Source of the DNA: Chara braunii
Taxonomy: Eukaryota > Streptophyta > Charophyceae > Charales > Characeae
Assembly (NCBI GenBank): GCA_003427395.1
Contig: BFEA01000313.1
Location: 199,238 to 263,237 of the forward strand
DNA: 64,000 nucleotides
Reading direction: 5' to 3'
Below are positions 1 to 11,566 of this stretch, piece after piece. The notes beneath the pieces are model-generated. The model was not told where the DNA came from and made no database searches. It saw only the letters and a program-made list of their open reading frames with translations. Position 1 is the first letter of the stretch. Every line of letters starts with the position of its first letter. Both the position numbers and the translations under genes were made by a program.

Positions 1-182
1 GACAAGTTTGACATCATCTACACTAGGGGAAACATCACCGAACTATCCCAAGGTGAAGCGCAACACACCCCAGCACCCAAATCAACAAAATGACAAGTTT
101 GACACCATCTACACTAGGGGAAACATCACCGAAGTATCCCAAGGTAAAGCGCAACACACCTGAGCACCCAAATCAACAAAAT
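1..182. repeat. 91-bp tandem duplication (two units)
   Basis: Positions 1-91 and 92-182 are near-identical copies starting GACAAGTTTGACA and ending ATCAACAAAAT, with a handful of substitutions. No coding potential is evident. The array may continue left of the window. Confidence 0.9.
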
Positions 183-189
183 CGCAGTT

Positions 190-370
190 TTTACAAGAAG
201 AGGAGGGGGAGAAGGAGGAGAGGTAGAAAGAAAAGAAAAGGAAAAAGAAGAGGAAGAAGCAGAAGAAGAAGAAGAAGAAGAAGAAGAAGAGTAAGAAAAA
301 AGAAGGAGAGAAAAAGGAGAAGAAGAAGAAGAAGAAGAAGAAGAAGAAGAAGAAGAAGGAGGAGGAGGTC
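190..370. repeat. Purine-rich (GAA/AGA)n low-complexity tract
   Basis: Almost pure A/G sequence, dominated by GAA trinucleotides. The long Arg/Lys and Phe/Leu reading frames on the two strands here are products of the microsatellite, not genes. Confidence 0.95.
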
Positions 371-1700
371 TCCCTCGTCATTCACTCACCTCTTGCTAGT
401 CTCTAGGCAGTGGAGTCCCAATGTTTGGTTCTAGCCTCCTGAGTATGGCTTTTCCTCCTTCCCAAACTCTCTCCTCCTTCTCTCACTCCTCCTCTCAAGT
501 TATGGTAGGCTCCTACCTTTAAGGCTATGAAGTCCTTCCCTCTAGAAGGACCCCTTTCAGCCTCTCCTCCTAGCTCACAGCCTGAGGGCTATAAGGGACC
601 ACTCTCCTCACTTCCTCCTAGCTTCTAGGCCTTCTCCCTTAGCCTCATCACCATAGCCAGGCTCCGGGCTAGCTCCGACTCTCACTTCCTTGCTCTATCT
701 CACTAGTACTCACTCACGGACTCATTTGGGCAGCATGGGCTCCTCTCATGCTCAAGTGGGAGTGGCGGACTGCACCTTTAACTTATGCAGGCTGAAACTG
801 GTGCACCGCCCAACCCTTAGGCCTCTCCAACTACCTCTAGGTGGACCGAGGTGCCCCCAAGGCCAAATTTCCGGTTTTTGACTTTCTGGAGGTACCCTGG
901 CCTCATTTTGGTCAAGTGCATGCAGTCCGAGTGGCTGGTACCCTCTCGGACTACCCCTTGGCCTACCCCGACCTCTCTCTACTTCAAAAAGAGCTGCTTT
1001 TTGGGGTACCCTTTCCCAAAATACAGCCTTTACTGAAATTTGAGGGCCTAGAGGCCCATTTTTCGTCTTTTTACTGTTCTAGGCCTCTTTTGGGTAGGCC
1101 GTTGCACTTTTCCAAGTGGCGGTTTCAATCTCAGCCTTGGATTTGGCTGAGATTCATTGTTCTCATCATTCCGAGCTACCCCAAGTTCCCCTTGCCCCAA
1201 AGTTGAGCCTTTTACTTCAATTTTTTATTTTTTTAGTGTATTTGGCTCAATCCTTGGGCCAAATACGCAGTTTTGTCTTGTTCCTCTCTTGGTTTTCCCT
1301 CCATTTTGCTGCCAACTCATTCCGGAGTTAACCGTTTTGTGTCAGCCCACAAAAAACGGCTAGATCTCCTCCTCCACAAGATCTGATTCCAGATCTAAGG
1401 CCCAAAAATGAGCCGGCCAACTCACATCAGCATTTTCCCTTATTTTTGCTGCTTAAATTTAGATATTGCAGAGATAATGCCCCAAGGACCTTATCTCTGC
1501 AATCCGGACTGCCCTTCTAGGATCTAGGAGGGATGAGGTCATCATTGAGACCTGCCAGTCCCTACCGCTAAAGTCCCAACCTGGCGGCACTTTTCCCTCC
1601 ACTCTTTCCTCCTCCTTTGTCTTTGATTTACTGTTGGGACAAGTGTCCAACATCTATTTCTCCTCTTTCTAGCTGTTGGACCTCTCCCAAGACCTGGTTT
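371..1700. other. Pyrimidine-rich repeat-like DNA, no gene seen
   Basis: T/C-rich on the plus strand with recurring short phrases (for example CTCGGACTACC, TTTTGGGGTACCC). No reading frame looks protein-like. Because the LTR at about 1700-2878 forms a right-hand terminus, this could be internal sequence of the same family-B element extending left out of the window. That is inference. Confidence 0.4.
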
Positions 1701-2878
1701 TGCAACCGACATATGACCGTTACACCTCGGACTGCAGTAGTGGCACCCCCAAGGTCAAAGGGGGCTCCTTTTTGCTGCCGCTACTTCCAGTTCGAGGCCC
1801 CTCTTGCTCCGATTTTCTCCGGCCAGCCATTTCTCCCCGTGGGGCCCTCGGAACTTTGTTTTTTCTTGGTCTGGCTGGTCCAGAATAACCTGGACTGCTA
1901 GCTGGGCCCCCCTCACTGCCGGTACTTCCTTCTCTCTTTCCCCCCTTGGCACCCCCTGCCGGCGCGTGCCGTGTCCTCCGTTTTGCCTGCGTCACGCCTG
2001 CCTCTTTTCGCTTCGTCGACAATTTCCGTCGGCGCCCACCTTCTCCCTATCCTCTTATTATTCCTAGTCCCTGCCCCCTTTTCTGGTGTCGTCCCTGGTG
2101 ACGACCCGTTTCTCCTGGGGTCATCATGCGTCCCCGTCGCCCAGTCGTTCGTTGTTCCGTCGACGGTTTCCGATACTAGTCCCGCCGGTAATTCCGCATT
2201 TTCGCCCGGCCCCACGTGGTCCCTGACACTTTGTCTTGTCGGTACCATGTCTTCTCTTGGTCTCACGTGGTCTCGGACAATTTGTTCCGCCTGCCCCACA
2301 TCTTCTCTTAATCTCACGTGGCCCCCGTCGCTTTGCTCTGTCGATGCTACGTCTTTTCTTGGTTTTGTGTGGTCCCCGGCGCTTCATCCTGCTGATACCA
2401 CGTTTTCTCTTGGTGTTTCCGATGTCCCTCTGTCTCACGACGATCTCCGCTTCCTACTCCTATTGCGTCCCGCATGCTATTCCGTTCCGGGTGCCGGCTC
2501 CCACCTAACCTGCGATCTCCTTGGCCCTCTTGCCTCTATGTCACGTCAGCACCTTACGCCCTGTCTTTTCCCGCTTCCTTCCTTCCCTTGCTGCGCACCT
2601 CCTATGCTACTACTGACTTCCTGACGGCCCTTCTCCGTCTTTGGGGAAAGAGTCGCCCCTGTTATTCTCTCACAGTCCTTTGTTGCTCTCTGCTTAGACA
2701 GTCCCTTTCTAGTTTGGCAGTCCTGACGACCCTGGGCAGCCTCTAGCTTCCTACTGTCTGTGCCCATGCTTCCGATCTTTCCAGCATTCCTGCCTTCGGT
2801 TTTCTCTGTCGTGCACAAATTGGTCATATACAGTCTCTCGAGTGACGGGAAATCATTCGGGACTCACCAGTCCCGACA
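1700..2878. mobile_element. Family-B LTR, copy A (right end at 2878)
   Basis: This stretch aligns along its length with 40587-41779, including shared ends. The last about 70 bases (GTGCACAAATTGGTC through CAGTCCCGACA) are almost identical in both copies. The right terminus ...CCCGACA at 2878 is exact, because the interrupted ORF1 pseudogene resumes at 2879. The left boundary is less certain: the copy at 40587 begins TGTTACAACGG, and the best match here is near 1709. A TGT...ACA terminus is typical of LTRs. No coding sequence is present; long minus-strand frames come from the internal 51-bp repeats. Confidence 0.7.
2190..2425. repeat. 51-bp tandem repeats with CACGTG motifs in the family-B LTR
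   Basis: Units of about 51 bp contain a palindromic CACGTG (G-box) at 2213-2218, 2264-2269 and 2315-2320, spaced 51 bases apart, with a degenerate fourth copy near 2368. The phrase TCTTCTCTTGGTCTCACGTG recurs. The second LTR copy has the same register. Location inside an LTR suggests a repeated enhancer-type element. Confidence 0.75.
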
Positions 2879-3398
2879 ACGTGTACCGTGGATATCCCTA
2901 TTGTCGCGCCCTCAAAGCGGCTTCTGTTCCGCCCTCTACCCTCTACTGTCCCCCAAAACATTTTTCTACCAGGAACGGAGGCACAATGACTCGTAATGGG
3001 GTCGAAGGTAGTACAAACTCTTCGGCACGCTTGACCTCTATATGGGTCACCACTTGCTCATCTCCTTCATGGATGTTTCCTCTTGCCCACTTCTCAGCAG
3101 CTCCCTCATCTATCCTCAATGGTCTCGCGAGCAGGCTTTCATGCCCAAGTGTCAACTCAATCCCATGCAAGACCCAAAACGAGGAGGAGGCGTCTAGGGT
3201 TACCCTCACGATCGCACAACCTTCATCATCATCAAAATTGGACTCGATCCAAGCTAAAACACCCACATCCATCAATGTGTTCCACCATGAAGAGACATAC
3301 TCTACCTCTCTGTCCCGACTAGACAAAGATATCTCGAGCTCATCTTCATTTTTTACGAGCAAAGTGGTATTGGGATCTTCCTTAGCATACGACATCCT
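2879..3398 (-). pseudogene. ORF1 of the giant-LTR element, 3'-truncated by a family-B LTR
   Basis: Minus-strand reading from an ATG at 3395 begins MSYAKEDP and is clearly homologous to the intact-looking ORF at 24377-23700. Shared stretches include SSWW.TL.D.G...WIES, CAIVRVTL and LLARPLRI.EGAA. The frame is open for about 150 residues, then meets a TAG, then a second TAG (tryptophan TGG in the other copy). Homology stops abruptly at 2879, after the codons for RYT, where the LTR begins. Function is unknown and no recognised domain is visible. It sits first after the leader in element 1, as in element 3. It is dead both by stops and by insertion. Confidence 0.8.
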
Positions 3399-5611
3399 GA
3401 GTTGCCTTCGCTCTGGTCTGCGTTCTACCCATCACAGAAAACATTCAGCATACGCCTTTCGTTACCATGCTGAAAATTCATCATTTTTATACTCCTTATT
3501 CTGGAAGCCTCAACTCCACGCTATCTTTCTCTAAAACTTATCCTTCCCAGTGTTATCGACCACCCGACTTAGAGACATTAAAATGTAATATATCCCAGTA
3601 ATAACACATTCACAGATATCAAAGTTCATAATATTACTCATAGACTATGATATATTACCTCAGTATTTGATATCAATAATATTTACCAGGATCAAAAGCA
3701 TGGACGTTATAGGCAAACTGGCCAAATAGCCAGAAATACATATTAATACATCATAATGATACAGTCAAGATAAAACTTAACCATAATAAACACCCTCAAA
3801 CACAATAACAGTAAGAGTATACCACTCTACTCCCCAATTTTGAAAGAAGTTTATTGTGACAAAGGTCAGTGTAATCCTTTTTAGAAAGGATAACATCTCA
3901 AATTCCCGAGCCCCGCTCAAAGATCAAGCCTCACTGCTTCTCCCTCCGATTCTAGCACTTGCTCCTTGCAAACCCTTGTCCACAAAGTAAACAACCTCAT
4001 CATACACGCTTCGGGATGTACTGTCCCGTCTTGGGCTGGTGAATCTACTTCACACAAAAATAGTTGGGGATTCACCCCTACCTTTCTGTGGCATGTAGTA
4101 GTTGTTTCCCTTATAGACCATGACATGACAAGACTCAAATACTTTCCTCCTTTTCAGTAGTTGTGTAGCTATCTTATCCAAGGGAATATAACAACAACAA
4201 CCCACTATGGACCAGGAACAAAGTTTCGGCGTGGGTCTCACTACTACCTACAAGACAAGTTATAACTTCTTCAAAGTTATCTCTCAGAGAAACAATAACA
4301 TACTAGTAGGATTGCACACTTCCTTACGGTAGGTCTTACACGTTGACCAATCTATGAGAAAAAAACTTATCTCAAGGAAGTGGTCACTCCATTCACTTCG
4401 TAATCTGCATCAGATGTGGATTCTGCACAATGCCTTTACCCCTCCTTGAAGAGCAATCCAAACACATAAACTTAACAAACAACCATAAGTCGATAATTGG
4501 AATCGAGACACTCCTATAGATCCTTGCAGGCTGATAAGTTCAAATAGGTACCTTTAGATAAGTAACTCATATGAATATTCATGAAGATGATAATCATCAG
4601 ATAAAATACCATCAAGCACATAGCCTCACATACATAGAAATGGAACAGACTTACGTAACTAAGATCTGACATATATGGATGAGTTTAACATATAACTCAT
4701 GAAAAATTCCCTCAGAAGCCCTCAGACGAATAGTCTCAATTCCTTAGTCCCAACTCATAGACTCAAGTGGATGGTCCAAGCCTGGAAAGATTCAAGATAA
4801 GGCCTAACATCATCTACATCTCTTTGCCCTATCAAAAGTAAGCAAAATAATCTAAGGGATAGCCCTTTCACTGTTATCCCGACTTCCCTAGGATCAAATA
4901 TCTTTCTGGCAGAGAAGTTACTATGCAGACCTACTACATCCCATAGTCTCTTCTATTGAGGTCATAGCACGGTGTTCCCTGCACCTATCTGCCGCCTTAT
5001 ACGCCTAGTTCAAACACATCATGCGGGGCAGACCTCACACTTCCATGGCTATATAAGTCAAACAATCACTTAGAACCCAGACTCCAGGATCACAATCCAT
5101 ATTCATAAAAAGCTTTCAGCGTCCTTAACTTAACTCTCATTGAAGTCCCTCGACGCCTTTTAACATAATAGGCTCCCTTACACATCATCGGCCTCACTCT
5201 AATGCAGAAGTACCAAGTTGCTCTCATAATCCCTCAGATAACTCTTCGATCATAATAGGTTCCTTACAGGGCCGACTTTCATAACAAACATGCTTAGCCA
5301 TGTTGACGCCACCTCATCTCACCTTAGCCATATCAGACATGCACAACCTCATCCAAACCCGTCAACTATCAGAGTCAGAAGGGGTACCAACTTCAACTTT
5401 CATTATATTAGTCAGAGTACGTTAGAGCATAATCATAACGTCTACCTCTCACACCACCCTTACTACACTTAACTGAGACCAACTCACACAACCAACTCTC
5501 ACTCGCTCTCTATTCAATACCTCCAATCGATTAACCATAAAAACCTAAAGAAACTTATCATATTCCCATACCCGGATGTCGTTCCACCAGGGACAACAAC
5601 AGGCAACTATT
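3399..5611 (-). other. Untranslated leader of element 1
   Basis: AT-rich, stop-dense sequence between the PBS and ORF1 of element 1, read on the minus strand. It matches the leader of element 3 (24378-25994) in patches, for example the block beside ORF1 (GTTGCCTTCGCTCTGGTCTG) and the block near 4820-5000. It is about 0.6 kb longer than its counterpart. No gene seen. Confidence 0.6.
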
Positions 5612-5630
5612 ATCCCCGACAACAGCGTCA
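5612..5630 (-). promoter_or_regulatory. Decayed tRNA-Asp primer-binding site of element 1
   Basis: The plus strand reads ATCCCCGACAACAGCGTCA, differing at three positions from the perfect site at 25995-26013. All three are transitions of the deamination type. It lies two bases inside the LTR terminus at 5633, as in element 3, so position and sequence both support a former PBS. Confidence 0.85.
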
Positions 5631-7136
5631 CCTGTCGAGCGCAACGGTCCAGCACCGCACTAACAGGGCGGGACCCTCCCGGTCGCATCATGCAGGAGTT
5701 GGTCTAATCCTCGTCGCGAACACACATGGAGCTTCTTCACGCCGCTCCGGCCGAGTGCACCACCCATACCTCTCGCGAGCCCCTACGACAGGATAAGGCC
5801 AACACGAGGCACGACTTACCTCCACCTTACGGGAGTTGTCACCTCCCTTCGGTGCGCGTATCCCCACCGAACTACCAGTCTACAGTACGAAAACTAATCA
5901 GCTACAATCGCAGAGGTGGACCAGACGACGACGTTTCTCGTTCGTTGTAGCATAGGGGGTACGCAAGGTTTTACACCTCTATCAGACTCGTACACGAACT
6001 GACGCCTTGGGGGGCTGAAGTCCCAAGCGCAACTCGTTGTCAGTCGACTAGGACGCATCCCACTCACCACGCGTACACCACAACACTAAAAACATAAAAA
6101 TAAAATACACACAAACACACACGCACAGAACGACACGAAACAAACAACACAACAAACAATACAAACAATCTTAGTCCCTTCAGTAGTCATCCCATAACTC
6201 TCCGATGCAGAAATCAGATAAGAGTCGCGCGCGAGACTTAGTATAAAATTGCACGGACGCATGGCCTTCTCATATCGACTAGCAATGCATGAATACGCAA
6301 GCAGTCGCAATGATGGCGTACTATGTAGCGCCCATAATCATGCGGTCCCTCGTAGTTGCGAGGGTACTATTCGACACTAAAGTATCATCTGACACACGCC
6401 TTCGGGGGTCGATCTCTCGATGTTAGACAACCACCAAGTGTGGTTGAGAACCACACCCTCTTGTACACCCAGTGGAGATTGGGTGGTACACAAGTTCATA
6501 CATGCGGTGACAATCGTTTTTTATCGCCATAGAGACCAGCTCCATCATGTAAGGCCTGAAGAAAAATCAAAAGGTTTGACTTTGACAGATGCCACGAACT
6601 ACAATGTCCAACTATATAAAGCTTCAAATAAATGCAAAGGATAAAAGGAAATCTCCCTTTTCTCCCAACGTATAATTTATTTAACCCTTATGTACGGTCA
6701 CAGTAGACCTTGCGAACACTCAAGTCATAAATATATACATATATAAATAAGGGTCATTAATATAGGACGATCACTTCTCACAGTCACGACGGGACTCCTC
6801 TCATCCATATATGTATAAGATCACAGGCAACCACATCCAGAGTCTGAACCACAAAACATACCTGCAATCACATCAAAGATTCAACCAAAAGTCCACACAC
6901 TACACGAGGTCAACTTTAACCATTCTCTGCGCTCACACCCCTCGATTTGGCCATACAAGCTTCACTCTTTGTACAATTCTTAAAAAAGAACACTCAGTAT
7001 CTTTATTACATGGCCATTCAAGTAAAGTTCGAGCAAAAACACAACGAAACAATTTAAACCACATGGTTAAAGCCTGTAAGTTGAGTGGCAGGAGTGGATT
7101 GGAGTTGAGTCGTAAATCGACGAATCGACAACCGAC

Positions 7137-7174
7137 CTGTTATCAGTGATAACAGAAGATGATCCTTGTCGGAT
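7137..7174. repeat. Conserved double hairpin in the LTR
   Basis: A perfect 8-bp stem CTGTTATC-AGT-GATAACAG (7137-7155) is followed directly by TGATCC...GGATCA. The first hairpin is identical in the LTR copies at 13768-13786 and 27484-27502. The second keeps its pairing with different loops. The fourth, diverged copy retains CTGTTATC but has lost the exact partner. Confidence 0.8.
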
Positions 7175-8030
7175 CAAGCTGAATTTAGCCCAAATTCTGA
7201 ATCAAGCGATAAAGAAGACATGTGGTACAAGATAGATCAATCCCAAAGCTAAACATGTAAGTTCATGGAGAATAACCTTCATATCACTATCTCACTAAAA
7301 TATGGTTATTAATTAACTAAGTTTAAATATATTCCTAAGCAGATACCTCAAAAAAAGGTAGACCTTGGCAGAATCTCCTCCATATAGAGAGGATCGCCAG
7401 AATTGCCTGTTGTGAAAATATAATCTATCTCCTCAAAACTAAAAAAATTTCAGCAATGCTTCCCGTAGGAAAAAAATCTTCTTATAATTTATACTAGTCT
7501 CAATATGAAAACTGAAATAATCTTTAATTTTCCAAAGTCAAATTTGTCTAACTCCCTAAAATAGCAAAATTTTGGGCAGTAGTCCTTTCAAAAAAGGAGA
7601 CTTTCCAGATTTTTACTACGTCATATATAAAATTTAGACAAACTGAATTTTGAAAAGTCAAATTTTGACCAACTCCTTGGATTTGCATAAATGTCGGCAA
7701 CGCTTCCGATAGAGAAAGTAACAACCAAAATTATACAAAGCCAAGTATAAGAAAAGATCCCTAAAAATCCGAGAAATGACCTAAGTAAAAAGAACTTAGC
7801 TCAGAAAATGTCGGAATCGAAACTAGATCCTATCGCTTTAACATGTGACGAACATCTAAAACAACTGTCTATCAATTGAAACTCATACTAAGTAAAAATC
7901 TCACTCAGCCACATGCAAGACCAAACCACAAAGGTAAGTACTCTCATCAGCCCAAAGTCAATCTTATCAAACAATAGTCCATTATCTTTCAATGATTCAT
8001 CCCTTTATACCCAACTTACATAAGGCATAA

Positions 8031-8766
8031 AGCTAGACCACCCAAACTTATGGAACATGTCTAGCTCAGTCATTGAATATACACAAATACATGACACTAT
8101 AATTCTTCTCTTCCTTGGGCACGTGACTAGTCCACCCTAGTCGCCCTGAACTTTTTAAGTATCCAAGTTTTATATAATTATTTGCACTTAGTCTTTTAAG
8201 GTAGCATATGACTGAACCGATCATTTTTAGCTCGAGGTTCGGTCTCCCCCTTCTTACCACAAATTTATTCTTAGTTAATACCCTCTTCAGTTCGTGATAA
8301 GCTATAGTAAGGTCACCTAAACTTATGGAACAATGTCTGACTAGCTTGTTCATAAGTAAAGTAGTAATAAAATATAGCCTAATTATAACTTCTTGGTTTC
8401 AGCATGTGCGTGGCATTGGACCAGGAGCACCCAAACTTATGGAGCATATTTGATCCTCTGCGGCTCTGCCTGATTCATTTTTCTTAATGGTAATATAGGA
8501 AGAGGCTGAGCCACCCAAGCTTATGGAACGTGCTCAGACCTCCACGTTCAAAACCAAAAGAAACTGAGAAAACCAAAAATAAACAAGGCAACCAAGCCAC
8601 CCAAACTTATGGGACAGTGCTTGGTTCCCAAAAAGTCAACCATAGACAGCCCTCGGAAGTCAGAGCAACCAGACCACCCGAACTTATGGAACAATGTCTG
8701 GTTCTCCAGGAAATTCAAAAATAAACATAGCACTGGGCCTCCCCAAACTTATGGAGACTTGCCCAG
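8031..8766. repeat. Variable-stem, constant-loop hairpin array (LTR of element 1)
   Basis: Seven copies of a loop motif resembling CCACCCAAACTTATGGAACA. Five have clear flanking inverted arms: AGCTAGAC/GTCTAGCT (8031-8038 with 8059-8066), CTGAGC/GCTCAG (8506-8511 with 8532-8537), AACCAAGC/GCTTGGTT (8589-8596 with 8618-8625), AACCAGAC/GTCTGGTT (8667-8674 with 8696-8703) and CTGGGC/GCCCAG (8733-8738 with 8761-8766). Arms differ between units but are self-complementary within each unit. Units near 8313 and 8430 have weak stems. Confidence 0.85.
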
Positions 8767-10524
8767 CCTTTGATTGACCCACTCAAACAAAAGTAATATC
8801 GTCTTTCTCCCATCCTTGCCCCGGATGCAATCCCACAATCTGCTTTTAGTCAGACAACAAAATAGAACTGACATTACACATGCATTGCTTTACTTAAGTT
8901 TGAATCATGTCCAGAAAGTCAAAGTAGTAATGCATATAACATACTCAATCAACACGTAGTAAGAAATACAGATAGGGGTTATAATTGAGTTTATAAAGGG
9001 AAAGCAATGATTACCTCTCAGTTCCCTGTCTCCAGCACTCCTCCTGAGTTCCGACAGAGCTCCCGCAAACGGTGGGCTGACTCCCCACAGAGTCTTGTTG
9101 CGGTCCTGCGGGTTGCAATCCCGCCTGCCGCCTTCCTCTCAAAACAAGATTAGACTATGGTTGAGGAGGGCAAAAGTAGAGGGTTTCAAATGCTCGAGAT
9201 ACAGGAGAGAGACTACCTCAACTCTAAGAATGGTGAAAACGCGCGTTACTTGGTCAAACAGAAATCGGACTGTTAGACGTTGACCTTCGTACGACCCTCT
9301 GAATCCCATCAAAAACCTCTCTCTTCAATGAGTTCGGCCTCCCCGCAACTCGTGACCCAAGGTATGCTAGCCATAGCCAAGTCCACGACTTCGTGGCTCA
9401 CTTCTAATCACTTCGTATGGTAGGGCAGACAACAAAACAACCAGCAGGTAAGTTGGCACCCTCGCAGCTAGCCCACTGCTACATAAGCTGATGGGAAGAA
9501 TTAAAGTCTCCTGCTGCCTTGCTTATCGAAGATGGGCAACGAATTAGCCACAGATAAACCGTCAAACTTCCACGGCTCGTCCCTTTCCCCTTTCTTCTCA
9601 GCGGAACAAGCAGCAGCGGACTGAGACCGTCTCGCAAGTAAGCCCCCAACCTTGCTCCTCGGTCATCGTTATTACCTAACAGTCGCCTGCCTACGCAACT
9701 CTATGGCAGCTTGCTCGATATTACGACGACATATCTCTACATGGCGGGCACGAAACTTGCCCGTATACCCGAGGTTAACTGAGCCGAAGACCCCCTGAAT
9801 GCCAACTCGAGCGCCTCATCAGTCGAGCTGAACCGCTGGATCCGGACTTTGCCTACAATTCTCTCGTTTCTCTTACTAATTCGGCAACTTGTTAGTGTGT
9901 AAGACGAAACGGGACCTGCCGTACAAGCGTGGGAAGGTGCATGCAAATGCTGGTCGCTGTTGCGCCTACAACGTCTTGGTCGTAACCACCCAACATGAGC
10001 CTGAACCCTATGCCAACAGTCATTTAGGTATGTCTTCTAAGATGAGCAACGCACCAGCCAACGGGTAAATCTCCAAACTCACAGTTGTTCCCACTCTACT
10101 CCTATCAATCGGCGAAGCAAAATGGAGTGAATCTACCGTCGGGACGTGGCTGAATACACTAACAACTTTGCGTCAAAGAAACCTCACAACTCCACACTTG
10201 AAGCCCCACCCTTGGACTCGTCCCGTATGATCAGTTCGATCATCCAGGTAATTTCTCCTCATCCTTATCTTTCCTCACCTTTTCCGCTTCTTCCTCTCGC
10301 GTCTGTGACGTTCACTCCCGCTCGCCACCGGACCCGTCAGAAGCGAATCAGAATAGATCTCCCGCTAAGATACGAGAAGATACATTCCGTTTCCGCCTGC
10401 AATTTACTCCCGCCAGGCACCACGCAGCCCCCACTACTGATGTAGGCTAGCTCACTACTCAAACGCAAAATCTAATGCTACCATCAGATTCGCCACACCT
10501 GCAAACCCTGAACTTAAGTCTTCA

Positions 10525-10554
10525 TTCGCCCGTTTCGACTAAGAAACGGGCGAA
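10525..10554. repeat. U3 hairpin TTCGCCCGTTTC/GAAACGGGCGAA
   Basis: A perfect 12-bp inverted repeat with a 6-base loop. It is equivalent to the CTCGCCCG...CGGGCGAG hairpins in the other two LTR copies. The outer base differs (T-A here, C-G elsewhere) with pairing kept on both arms. Confidence 0.85.
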
Positions 10555-11566
10555 ATACGAGTCAGCGCCTCCATTATATCTCGCTCTCTCGACACTCCTT
10601 CGTGCTAACTTCCCTTCTACTCACCCTCTTCCGAATCTAACTACATATTTGCGATTGCTATGGTCAAAAACCCCCGTCCAGGCTTTTGGATCGCCTGAAT
10701 CGATTAGGAAACGACCAAGAGTCAGCCAATTTGCCCCCCTTTCGTGTCCTTCTTCTTCCGCCATCGCCACTTTACGCGCACCATTTTTCTTACTAACCTC
10801 CATCTATACTAACTTTCCTACAAATCTAATGTCGAATTCGACTTCACCTACGTTAAAAACCCAAATCCACTATTTCCCTGCCCCCGCCTCCATCGTCAAT
10901 CGCATGCGCTGCTCCTTCTCTTTTGCGCCCTACCTAGCTCCTCGTCGTCTCCAATGGTGGATGCACCTGGCCCAAGAACCCCACCGGATTCGTTTTCTTT
11001 GCAGCTTCACTTCAAGTGGGGTAGCCTTCTTGGGCTCTCAACCCCTCGCTCCCTTCGCGCCACTCTGATATTCCCACATCGTCGCCACTCGATCTCGATC
11101 CCTTAATCTCTTTCATGAAAGTTTAACGCCGTAACCGCTAATGCTAGGCCCAAGGCTGGGTCTAGCTCTAGCGGAAATCTAAATAAACCGATACTGTGTG
11201 ACACGCAGAGCTACCGAAACAATTTCAAAACCACATTGTTGTCGATGTCGTCCTCCGCACCTACGCACAAGTCACAGACAAGCGCATCAATCAACGAGAC
11301 ATAATATTTTTAATCCTAGTTAACTCAGAAAATAAACAAAATTTGGGCGGCGATCACGTCGGCCCTTCAACCATCAACAATTAAAAAATCACGTGCGCCT
11401 CAAGCTTGTGCGCCCACACACTCTCTGCTCTAGTCAATCATCCAGTCAACGTAAACCACTAACGCAGCCACACCTCGTGCAGTATACCTAAACTTTAAAT
11501 CAACTTATTTTTTGTTACTTGCAAAAAAACAGGGTGGATATCCTTGTAAGGGTATTTGCACCGACA

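Larger units (their letters stand above)
5633..11566 (-). mobile_element. Giant 5' LTR of element 1 (about 5.9 kb)
   Basis: On the minus strand the repeat starts TGTCGGTGC at 11566 and ends ...GCTCGACA at 5633, giving TG...CA ends and a 5-bp TGTCG/CGACA terminal inverted repeat. It is followed by a 2-base spacer and the decayed PBS. It aligns with 12301-19381 and 26016-32061 over several kilobases: the CTGTTATC...GATAACAG hairpin, the AAACTTATGGAACA array, the GAGTTCCGACAGAGCTC block, and the terminal 300 bp. No protein-coding frame is evident. About 6 kb is extraordinarily long for an LTR. This copy is more diverged than the other two are from each other. Confidence 0.85.

Noticed and set aside
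90-434. 114-codon Arg/Lys-rich frame and its Phe/Leu-rich opposites
   Set aside because: Pure translation of a GAA microsatellite.
8031-8766. Could the repeated AAACTTATGGAACA units be a CRISPR array?
   Set aside because: Units are imperfect, spacing is irregular, intervening DNA is shared between copies, and the context is a eukaryotic LTR. The variable part is a paired stem, not a spacer.
10475-11068. 197-codon plus-strand frame
   Set aside because: Lies antisense inside the LTR, Ser/Pro/Leu-rich, not maintained in the other LTR copies.
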